DNA of 13,126 bases from an uncultured Haemophilus sp. (GCA_905205995.1 CAJLFU010000051.1:1-13126), one strand, 5' to 3'; shown: positions 7,601-12,443, counted from the stretch's first letter. Numbers and translations: made by a program. The notes: generated by a model not told the origin, from the letters alone.

Positions 7601-7930
7601 TTATAAGCATTTAGCTGGTTTTGGCAGACCCGCCAATTTGGTTGCTTGTTTAGCTGGTCCGTCAGGGAAGAGTCGTTGCAAATAGCGGCTATTACCTTTG
7701 TCTGCGCCTAATTTTTCTGACATTGCTTTTACCAGCATTCGAATCGCAGGGGAGGTGTTATATTCCTTATAGAAATCACGCACAAAATAAATTACTTCCC
7801 AGTGAGCTTCGGTCAGTTCTACATCTTCTAGCTGAGCAATGTGTTTTGCTACATTCTCATTCCAATCAGCAATATTAAGTAAATAGCCAAAGGCGTCGGT
7901 TTCGATTTGTTTTCCTTGTACGGTAATCAT
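7601..7930 (-). CDS. tusE: TusE/DsrC-family sulfur-relay protein
   Basis: 109-aa DsrC-family sulfur carrier. In E. coli, TusE takes persulfide sulfur from TusBCD and passes it to MnmA for 2-thiolation of tRNA wobble uridine 34. The single key residue is the penultimate cysteine, Cys108 in the C-terminal KPAKCL, on the mobile arm. The second arm cysteine of dissimilatory DsrC is absent, as expected for TusE. The family pattern TEAHWEVIYFVRDFYKEYNTSPAIRML is clear. Its ATG is one base after the ttcA stop, so the two are co-transcribed and probably translationally coupled. The terminator follows directly. Confidence 0.93.
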   Translation of the reverse strand: MITVQGKQIETDAFGYLLNIADWNENVAKHIAQLEDVELTEAHWEVIYFVRDFYKEYNTSPAIRMLVKAMSEKLGADKGNSRYLQRLFPDGPAKQATKLAGLPKPAKCL

Positions 7931-7931
7931 A

Positions 7932-8861
7932 TTAATTCACTTCTTTAAAACTGATCATTTCGTTATCGGCGTAGTCAGACGTATCTTCATCATCAAATTT
8001 CATTGGTTCGATACGTTCTTCATCAAATGCAGTATCACCTTCAATGCCATCAAGTGATTGACCATGTTTAATGCCTTTGAAATCGAAGAGTTTCGGGTCA
8101 CATAAGTGTGACAACGTAATATTTTGCATTGCACTAAACATGGTTTCTAGGCGACCTGGATATTGACGATCCCAAGTATTCAGCATTTCTTTCACTACTT
8201 GACGTTGTAAATTAGGTTGAGAACCACATAAATTACAAGGGATAATTGGGAATTCTTTGGCTACGGCATATTTTTCAATATCTTTTTCTTTACAATAAGC
8301 CAATGGACGAATCACGATTTGCTTGCCGTCATCTGAAATTAATTTCGGTGGCATAGATTTTAGTTTCCCTCCGTAGAACATATTCAGAAACAGGGTAGCC
8401 AGCATATCATCACGATGGTGTCCAAGTGCAATTTTTGTTGCACCAAGTTCGGTTGCCGTACGGTATAAAATACCACGGCGTAGGCGAGAGCAGAGAGAGC
8501 ACGTTGTTTTGCCTTCTGGAATTTTCTCTTTCACGATGCCATAAGTATTTTCTTCAACGATTTTATAATCCACACCAATACTTTGCAGATATTCAGGTAA
8601 AACATGCTCAGGAAAACCAGGCTGTTTTTGGTCTAAATTGACGGCTACGATATCAAATTTAATCGGAGCACTTTGTTGTAAATTCAACAAAATATCAAGC
8701 AGTGTATAGCTGTCTTTACCACCAGAAAGACAAACCATTACTTTATCACCATCTTCAATCATGCCAAAATCAGCAATTGCGTTGCCAACATTACGGCGAA
8801 GACGTTTTTGCAATTTATTGAAATTATAAGTCTGTTTTTTATCTTGGTTTTGTTCTGTCAT
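7932..8861 (-). CDS. ttcA: tRNA 2-thiocytidine synthetase
   Basis: ATP- and Fe-S-dependent enzyme that makes 2-thiocytidine at position 32 of certain tRNAs, receiving sulfur from IscS. The 309-aa protein has the PP-loop SGGKDS (46-51) for adenylation and the three cysteines that hold its 4Fe-4S cluster, Cys121 and Cys124 (TTCSLCSRLRRG) and Cys212 (PCNLCGS), each one residue earlier than in E. coli TtcA. LGHHRDD near 147-152 is also diagnostic. The start at 8861 gives the usual family N-terminus; the Shine-Dalgarno is weak (TAAAG region). Upstream, only 25 bases from the start, lie the terminator and the probable prophage junction, and I could not find a clear promoter. Confidence 0.96.
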   Translation of the reverse strand: MTEQNQDKKQTYNFNKLQKRLRRNVGNAIADFGMIEDGDKVMVCLSGGKDSYTLLDILLNLQQSAPIKFDIVAVNLDQKQPGFPEHVLPEYLQSIGVDYKIVEENTYGIVKEKIPEGKTTCSLCSRLRRGILYRTATELGATKIALGHHRDDMLATLFLNMFYGGKLKSMPPKLISDDGKQIVIRPLAYCKEKDIEKYAVAKEFPIIPCNLCGSQPNLQRQVVKEMLNTWDRQYPGRLETMFSAMQNITLSHLCDPKLFDFKGIKHGQSLDGIEGDTAFDEERIEPMKFDDEDTSDYADNEMISFKEVN

Positions 8862-8886
8862 ATTGATTTACTTTAGCTAATAAAAA

Positions 8887-8908
8887 AGCCCTGAATAACT
8901 TCAGAGCT
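8887..8908 (-). terminator. Intrinsic terminator between the element junction and ttcA
   Basis: On the minus strand AGCTCTGAA (8908-8900), loop GTTA, TTCAGGGCT (8895-8887), one G-U pair, then TTTTTT. It terminates minus-strand transcripts arriving from the right, and its position just after a CCA-ended stretch suggests it was the terminator of a tRNA gene. Confidence 0.8.
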
Positions 8909-8919
8909 TATAAATTCTG

Positions 8920-8935
8920 TGGTGCCTAGGGTCAG
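8920..8935 (-). other. Possible attachment-site core (tRNA 3'-end-like)
   Basis: On the minus strand this reads CTGACCCTAGGCACCA: a seven-base acceptor-like stretch (CCTAGGC), a discriminator A and CCA, followed 11 bases later by an intrinsic terminator. Upstream of it no T-loop (TTCRANY) or other tRNA part is present. I infer the duplicated 3' end of a tRNA gene left at a prophage junction; an intact tRNA would then lie at the far end of the element, beyond the window. It also marks the change from USS-rich core genes to phage-like genes. Confidence 0.35.
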
Positions 8936-8975
8936 TTTCTTTCTATATTGATTTTGAAAGAAATTTTTGACTTTT

Positions 8976-8992
8976 GGCGTAATTATGGCGTA
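8976..8992. repeat. Paired GGCGTA direct repeats near the junction
   Basis: GGCGTA occurs at 8976-8981 and 8987-8992, exactly 11 bp apart (one helical turn), about 40 bp inside the element from the putative core. Short helical-phase repeats near an attachment core are typical of integrase or excisionase arm sites. The role is inferred. Confidence 0.35.
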
Positions 8993-8994
8993 GT

Positions 8995-9035
8995 TGCTCT
9001 AAATCGGATTGAATAAAATATCCTTGTTTAGAGCA
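8995..9035. repeat. Inverted repeat with nested stem near the junction
   Basis: TGCTCTAAA (8995-9003) and TTTAGAGCA (9027-9035) are a perfect 9-bp inverted repeat; inside it GGAT (9006-9009) pairs with ATCC (9020-9023). No T-tract follows on either strand, so it is a poor intrinsic terminator. It could terminate the AlpA-like operon by another route or be a protein site in the attachment region. Confidence 0.5.
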
Positions 9036-9081
9036 TTATATCATAGAAGTGAGTTGTGCCAATGGTGGGAAATTTGAAAGG

Positions 9082-9348
9082 TTATTTGATGCGTTTGGCA
9101 TTAATTCGACACCAACGAATAACTTCGCCCGCTATCCATCTCGGGTGTGATTTTTCTTTTAATCTTACACCTTTTGGAAAACTTGGTTGTTTTACGATAA
9201 AGTTCGCAGTGTGTTGATATGGGCAACCAACGAGAGCAGCCACATAATCAAGCGGGATTAAGTTCTGGCTTTTCTCTGTAAAAGCTGATACTGCCATAAT
9301 CTTAATTGCCTCTGACATTTCTTTTTGTGTTTTGTCTGGTAATTCCAT
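9082..9348 (-). CDS. AlpA/excisionase-like DNA-binding protein
   Basis: 88-aa small basic protein. Residues about 30-85 follow the MerR-like winged-helix pattern of AlpA-type prophage regulators and excisionases: a helix-turn-helix start (IPLDYVAALVGCPYQHTANFIV), then FPKGVRLKEKSHPRWIAGEVIRWC, where the usual members have FPxPxRLGxRxxRWxxxEVxxWL. A C-terminal basic stretch, NAKRIK, ends it. Such proteins bind near attachment sites or activate integrase genes. Its place as the gene nearest the putative junction supports an excision-control role. GGAG lies seven bases before the ATG, and it is 21 bases downstream of the 92-aa gene, in the same operon. Assignment is by pattern only; the catalytic integrase is not in view. 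Confidence 0.7.
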   Translation of the reverse strand: MELPDKTQKEMSEAIKIMAVSAFTEKSQNLIPLDYVAALVGCPYQHTANFIVKQPSFPKGVRLKEKSHPRWIAGEVIRWCRINAKRIK

Positions 9349-9369
9349 TATTAAGCTCCAATAAAACCG

Positions 9370-9648
9370 CTATTTGTTTGATTTGAATCTAGCTACTTGC
9401 ACTTCATTTACAGCCTTGTAAACTCTGTATCTTTGCGAAATCGGGATTTTAAATTCTCCAGGATAAATTTTAAAATACGGGTATCCATTTCCGATCCAAA
9501 TTCTAGTTTTATTGTTTTTGTTATCCACGGTGCAACTATTTGTGATCCAATCGAAAGGATTGTTCTCTAGACTGTATATTAATTCTTTCCACGGGCTGAC
9601 AGGTTCCCGTTTTAGCAATTTGCAAATAAATAATGGTGTTTTGTTCAT
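9370..9648 (-). CDS. Hypothetical prophage protein (92 aa)
   Basis: I do not recognise this 92-aa protein. It is basic and rich in aromatic residues (FDWITNS, RIWIGNGYPYFKIYPGEFKIP), with no signal peptide or membrane segment, so probably a small cytosolic beta-rich protein. TTGGAG lies six bases before the ATG. It follows the terminator of the KilA-N gene and precedes the AlpA-like gene by 21 bases, so those two probably form one unit, although I see no promoter between the terminator and this start; read-through may supply transcription. Confidence 0.7.
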   Translation of the reverse strand: MNKTPLFICKLLKREPVSPWKELIYSLENNPFDWITNSCTVDNKNNKTRIWIGNGYPYFKIYPGEFKIPISQRYRVYKAVNEVQVARFKSNK

Positions 9649-9661
9649 TTTTTACTCCAAT

Positions 9662-9687
9662 AAAAAACCGCCCATAAGAGCGGTTAT
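9662..9687 (-). terminator. Terminator after the KilA-N gene
   Basis: On the minus strand AACCGC (9685-9680 side) pairs with GCGGTT (9671-9666 side) over an 8-nt loop, followed by TTTTTTA. The hairpin sits between the KilA-N stop (9700) and the next start (9648), and its T-tract runs straight into that gene's ribosome-binding site, so partial read-through is plausible. Confidence 0.75.
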
Positions 9688-9699
9688 AGTGAATTATTT

Positions 9700-10506
9700 T
9701 TAGTTAGCCGATAAACGATATAGCAAATGTTCAAAATCGGCTTGGTGGGATTGTTTAAGCGGTTCTATTAGCTTTCTCGCTAGTGGTAACGATTTATCAT
9801 AGAAACGCTTGTATTCTGTGTGATGTCCGTAAACTGTCGGACTAAAAGACGATCCGATTGTTTCTAACGGTTTAATCAATCTTCCAAGCAACCAATTCAT
9901 CTGTCCGTGCGAGAATAACAAAAGAGTGATGTTTGAGATTTCTTCTTTCGTTAATTCAAATTTGAATTTTTCTTCCGATGGTGGAAGTGCGATAGGCTGT
10001 AAGCTCATAATAAACGCCATTGCATTTCCGAATTGGTCTTGTGGTAATTGGTCGTATTTCGCAACCTTGAACGCTTGTTTTAATTGGCGGTAGATTTCTT
10101 GCCAGTGTAAACCTGTTCTATGGTGTGCTTGTTGTACCGCTGATTGGATCGCCTGTTGTTGTTCTGGCGTAATTGTATTTGGTAAAAGTGCGGTCGATTT
10201 CTTGTGTAGATTTAAGAACGCACGTAATACTATTAAGTGGAATTTAGGACTAATCCACATCGCATAGGCAAGCATTAATTCTTCGCAAGCATAAGTTCCG
10301 CCTTGCGCCCCTCTAATAACTTTTAAAGCGATGTTGGAATTCTCACATCGCTCAATTTCTGCGGTGAGATCTTTTGTTGTGTCAAGACGAGTAAATCTTC
10401 TTGGACTATGTTTTTCCAAACCGCCACTAGCTTGATGAAGATCGTTTAAAGAAAATAGGTTTTCGTATGAGCGAATTGATGTATTAAGAATTGCTAAGTT
10501 TGACAT
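9700..10506 (-). CDS. KilA-N domain antirepressor-like protein
   Basis: 268-aa phage regulatory protein. Residues 1 to about 105 form a KilA-N DNA-binding domain (ENLFSLNDLHQASGG near the start, then GAQGGTYACEELMLAYAMWISPKFHLIVLRAF). A linker with ITPEQQQAIQSAVQQA and the following helices resembles the ORF6C/P22 antirepressor C-terminal type. Proteins of this kind act as antirepressors or lytic-switch regulators. I chose ATG 10506-10504 because AGAGG lies six bases upstream and the KilA-N fold starts there; the in-frame ATG at 10545 has no ribosome-binding site and would fall in the RNA-paired leader. Its leader is antisense to the C4-type RNA just upstream, so translation is probably repressed by that RNA. 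A USS is embedded at 10186-10194. Confidence 0.88.
   Translation of the reverse strand: MSNLAILNTSIRSYENLFSLNDLHQASGGLEKHSPRRFTRLDTTKDLTAEIERCENSNIALKVIRGAQGGTYACEELMLAYAMWISPKFHLIVLRAFLNLHKKSTALLPNTITPEQQQAIQSAVQQAHHRTGLHWQEIYRQLKQAFKVAKYDQLPQDQFGNAMAFIMSLQPIALPPSEEKFKFELTKEEISNITLLLFSHGQMNWLLGRLIKPLETIGSSFSPTVYGHHTEYKRFYDKSLPLARKLIEPLKQSHQADFEHLLYRLSAN
10186..10194 (+). repeat. DNA uptake signal sequence inside the prophage KilA-N gene
   Basis: Exact AAGTGCGGT with the extended flank AAA before and CGATTT after. It is the only exact USS I found in the 4.2 kb of element sequence. Confidence 0.85.
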
Positions 10507-10511
10507 TTTAT

Positions 10512-10534
10512 GCCTCTGATGATTTAAGTTAAGC
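10512..10534 (-). promoter_or_regulatory. C4 target in the KilA-N mRNA leader
   Basis: The minus-strand leader pairs with C4 positions 10585-10562. GCC(G)UCUGAUG of C4 pairs with CAUCAGAGGC, covering the Shine-Dalgarno AGAGG with one bulged G, and UAAGUUGA pairs with UUAACUUA with one G-U. A 3-nt internal loop separates the two blocks, which are collinear and antiparallel. Confidence 0.75.
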
Positions 10535-10553
10535 AATCCGATCATTAAGTAGG

Positions 10554-10630
10554 TGATCGGGGTTCAACTTACCGCATCAGACGGCGGAGCTTATTCAAAT
10601 GTCTTGTATATCGCTCTCTCGCCCCGATCA
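10554..10630 (-). ncRNA. c4: C4-type antisense RNA
   Basis: 77-nt RNA on the same strand as, and directly upstream of, the KilA-N gene. It is closed by a perfect 9-bp stem (10630-10622 with 10562-10554, UGAUCGGGG/CCCCGAUCA). Inside are a hairpin GAGC...GCUC and a second hairpin CCGC-CGUCUGAU-GCGG. This is the shape of the C4 family of phages P1 and P7, an RNA processed from the antirepressor transcript that binds the ribosome-binding region downstream. Here the loop of the second hairpin and the following single-stranded UAAGUUGA are complementary to the KilA-N leader including its Shine-Dalgarno. I recognised the family by structure, context and pairing, without a covariance search. Its promoter is not clear. 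Confidence 0.8.
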
Positions 10631-10634
10631 TTGG

Positions 10635-10656
10635 AAATGACCAGATCTGGTCATTT
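10635..10656. promoter_or_regulatory. 22-bp perfect palindrome upstream of the C4 RNA
   Basis: AAATGACCAGA followed by its exact reverse complement, with the centre between 10645 and 10646. It has no loop bases and no T-run, so it looks like a dimeric repressor operator. It lies 4 bp upstream of the C4 closing stem, where the C4/KilA-N promoter should be. Confidence 0.6.
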
Positions 10657-10669
10657 AAATTTTAGGCAT

Positions 10670-10697
10670 AAAAAAACCGCTATGCTATCGGGTGCGG
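10670..10697 (-). terminator. Weak terminator after the 205-aa gene
   Basis: On the minus strand CCGC (10697-10694 side) pairs with GCGG (10680-10677) over a 13-nt loop, followed by seven T. The T-tract is good but the stem is only 4 bp, so termination is probably partial. It lies 30 bases after the stop of the 205-aa gene. Confidence 0.5.
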
Positions 10698-10727
10698 AGA
10701 ACCGCTGATGTTGTAAGTACGGTAATC

Positions 10728-11345
10728 CTATTCCCGATTGAGTAGGTTGTCAATATCTATATTTGGTAAAATAAAAAAAAGCACTCTTTTTTCTGTGTAG
10801 TCAATTTGTTCAAATTCATGGAGTTCATTAATATTATATATTTCTGTAACCAATTCCTCTTTCCCTTCTGATACGATTTGCTTTTCCAGTGTAATTTTTT
10901 CTATAAATTTCTTTCCTTTTAATTCCTCCAGATTATCTAAACTCCATAATATTGAGCGTTCAGTATCGATTAGATTTTTACAAAAGAATTTAGGATCAAA
11001 ATCCAGCTTTTCTACGCCAGAAAAACAATCAATGAAATCCCTTGCATATTTAGCTCTAGCATTTAACTTTAATGCTCGCTTTTCTTCTAAAGAAAGAATA
11101 TCTTTACTATGTTTAAAATTATCATTAACTAACTCACTAGCAAGAAATGATATTTTCTCTTTTTTTATAAAATCATATCTAGATAAAGCATTTTCTATTC
11201 TTGACTTTAATCGCTCTTCAAATTTAATAGTTTCTTTAGGAGCAGAGGGGATAGCTATTTGATCTTTGAATACTTCAATTTCTTCTTTTTGTTTAATTTC
11301 ACCATTATCATTCTTGGAAAAATAAGAAAATAACTTTTTAAACAT
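10728..11345 (-). CDS. Hypothetical AT-rich prophage protein (205 aa)
   Basis: I do not recognise this 205-aa protein. It is highly charged and lysine/glutamate-rich, begins MFKKLFSYFSKNDNGEIKQKEE, and has a helical middle (EERLKSRIENALSRYDF, EEKRALKLNARAKYARDF) and an acidic C-terminal part ending LFFILPNIDIDNLLNRE. No membrane span or enzymatic motif is visible. The gene is clearly more AT-rich than its neighbours, suggesting separate acquisition. GAGGTG precedes the ATG by six bases. It has its own promoter (11446-11419) and terminator, the layout of a phage accessory (moron-like) gene, possibly expressed from the prophage state. Confidence 0.75.
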   Translation of the reverse strand: MFKKLFSYFSKNDNGEIKQKEEIEVFKDQIAIPSAPKETIKFEERLKSRIENALSRYDFIKKEKISFLASELVNDNFKHSKDILSLEEKRALKLNARAKYARDFIDCFSGVEKLDFDPKFFCKNLIDTERSILWSLDNLEELKGKKFIEKITLEKQIVSEGKEELVTEIYNINELHEFEQIDYTEKRVLFFILPNIDIDNLLNRE

Positions 11346-11367
11346 ACAGACACCTCAATTCAGATAC

Positions 11368-11387
11368 AAAAAACCACTTAATTGTGG
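11368..11387 (-). terminator. Weak terminator or attenuator in the 205-aa gene leader
   Basis: On the minus strand CCAC (11387-11384) pairs with GTGG (11377-11374) over a 6-nt loop, followed by TTTTTT. It would end the 41-aa gene operon, but it lies downstream of the next promoter, so it also sits inside the leader of the 205-aa gene. Confidence 0.45.
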
Positions 11388-11418
11388 CCACCGACTTTTC
11401 TATTGAAAGTAGAAAGTT

Positions 11419-11446
11419 ATCTTAATCCGAAATTAAGAGGTGTCAA
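11419..11446 (-). promoter_or_regulatory. Promoter for the 205-aa gene
   Basis: Minus-strand -35 TTGACA (11446-11441) is perfect; a 16-bp spacer leads to -10 TAAGAT (11424-11419). Predicted start near 11412, giving a leader of about 65 nt. The -35 overlaps GACACCTC (11444-11437 on the minus strand), whose inverted copy lies at 11349-11356 beside the ATG. Confidence 0.6.
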
Positions 11447-11470
11447 TGTAAATCAATTCTTTTCAATATC

Positions 11471-11596
11471 TTATCCAATCACCCAGCAAAACGCTTTCCA
11501 CGCCACGCCAAAGAATAATCCAGCAGTTGCACCAACTAAGACGATGCCGACTAACCAAGATATGAATAGTGACAGCCATATAATAAAGTCTTTCAT
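11471..11596 (-). CDS. Small membrane protein (41 aa)
   Basis: A 41-codon gene with one strong hydrophobic helix at residues about 5-30 (FIIWLSLFISWLVGIVLVG, then ATAGLFFGVAW), a single charge-bearing N-terminus (MKD) and the end WKAFCWVIG. TTGGAG sits six bases before the ATG, inside the last codons of the 152-aa gene, and the start is two bases after that gene's stop, so translation is coupled. Function unknown. Its size fits small phage membrane proteins (holin-like, exclusion or membrane-anchored modulators), but nothing in the sequence decides between them. Confidence 0.75.
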   Translation of the reverse strand: MKDFIIWLSLFISWLVGIVLVGATAGLFFGVAWKAFCWVIG

Positions 11597-11598
11597 AT

Positions 11599-12057
11599 TT
11601 ACTCCAACATACCTTTCATAAAATCAATCCATTTTTGAGCATCTTCTCTTGTGCGATAGCATTGAGCATTTTCAGCCAACCCGACATCGCTATCGTCATC
11701 TTCATCATAGCATCTGGTGAATTGAACCCCGTATTCATTAATATAATAATATCCATCGCCACTTTTAGGCTTAAACGGCTTAGGTAAATCCTCAATGCTA
11801 ATCTGTTTCTTTGGTTCTTCATACATCCCGATTATGTCGTATTCATTGGTGCAATATGCCGAAATACCTTCCACTCCCCATGACGTTCCATTAACATATT
11901 TTCCCTCAAATCTATAACCAAATAACGGATATTTTTCATCTTCTTCTTCTAGATTTTCGATCTCGTCAAGCAAATTGTATTTAACAAATGCTTTTTCTCC
12001 ATTTCTTAGCATCACAGGCTCGCCATTCAAGGCGGCTTTTAAGTCAAATTCTTTCAT
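11599..12057 (-). CDS. Hypothetical acidic prophage protein (152 aa)
   Basis: 152-aa acidic, cytosolic protein. The N-terminus, FDLKAALNGEPVMLRNGEKAFVKYNL, and the segment NEYDIIGMYEEPK resemble small proteins that recur in Pasteurellaceae and enterobacterial phage early regions. Residues about 100-150 (YYYINEYGVQFTRCYDEDDDSD, then ENAQCYRTREDAQKWIDFMK) match the pattern of a small domain common in phages, with a Y/W-x-I-N-x-G start and a F/Y-R-T-x-E-x-A end. Function unknown. AAGGA precedes the ATG by about nine bases. It lies 14 bases after the broken 63-codon gene and two bases before the 41-aa gene. Confidence 0.82.
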   Translation of the reverse strand: MKEFDLKAALNGEPVMLRNGEKAFVKYNLLDEIENLEEEDEKYPLFGYRFEGKYVNGTSWGVEGISAYCTNEYDIIGMYEEPKKQISIEDLPKPFKPKSGDGYYYINEYGVQFTRCYDEDDDSDVGLAENAQCYRTREDAQKWIDFMKGMLE

Positions 12058-12071
12058 TTTATTTCTTCCTT

Positions 12072-12263
12072 TTAAAATACATCTCTAAGAATCTGTAATG
12101 CACTTTCTGCATTATTGTATTTTTCAATTGCATCATTTTTAGAATTTGTCATCATTTCTATTCTTTCTCCAGGGAGATTTAAATGCACTTCGTAATCATC
12201 ATTAAATTGCCATAATTCCAGGGTGATACTTTAAAATTTGCTAATTTGTAAACATCGGTTCAT
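12072..12263 (-). pseudogene. 63-codon prophage gene interrupted by an in-frame TAA
   Basis: The frame from ATG 12263-12261 runs MNRCLQISKF, then a TAA at codon 11 (12233-12231), then continues in the same frame for 52 clearly coding residues (SITLELWQFNDDYEVHLNL and on, ending AESALQILRDVF) to a normal stop. GGAGG lies eight bases before the ATG, inside the end of the preceding gene, and the start is three bases after its stop. The next gene's ribosome-binding site follows immediately. All operon signals are intact, so a single point change (AAA or similar to TAA) is the simplest explanation. No well-placed internal restart is visible. Function unknown. Confidence 0.7.
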
Positions 12264-12266
12264 GAT

Positions 12267-12425
12267 TCAATCCTCCATAAAAATATTTTCTTGGCGACCT
12301 AGGATTTTTGTAACTAATCGCACTAAATGAAATCTAAACTTACTATCTGTTTGGTAAATTCTTGTAAATCCGTAATTTTTTCTGTATGTAACGGCGTATT
12401 TCTTTTCCAGTTTAAAACTAACCAT
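12267..12425 (-). CDS. Small basic prophage protein (52 aa)
   Basis: 52 codons from ATG 12425-12423 to TGA: a lysine/arginine- and aromatic-rich protein (MVSFKLEKKYAVTYRKNYGF, later FRFHLVRLVTKILGRQ). GAGGTG lies seven bases before the ATG. Its last codons contain the ribosome-binding site of the following broken gene. Coding is supported by the ribosome-binding site, tight spacing and the otherwise empty gap. Function unknown; the charge suggests binding to nucleic acid or an acidic partner. Confidence 0.65.
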   Translation of the reverse strand: MVSFKLEKKYAVTYRKNYGFTRIYQTDSKFRFHLVRLVTKILGRQENIFMED

Positions 12426-12443
12426 GTTTAGCACCTCTAAAAC

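Noticed and set aside
8920..8960. A tRNA gene on the minus strand ending in CACCA.
   Set aside because: No T-loop, anticodon arm or D-arm precedes the CCA-like end, so at most a 3'-end fragment is present.
9700..10545. A 281-aa version of the KilA-N protein starting at 10545.
   Set aside because: No ribosome-binding site precedes that ATG, and its first 13 codons fall in the RNA leader that pairs with C4. The start at 10506 has AGAGG at correct spacing.
11382..11621. Plus-strand 79-codon frame across the 41-aa gene.
   Set aside because: No ribosome-binding site, and it is antisense to a better-supported small gene, a promoter and a terminator.
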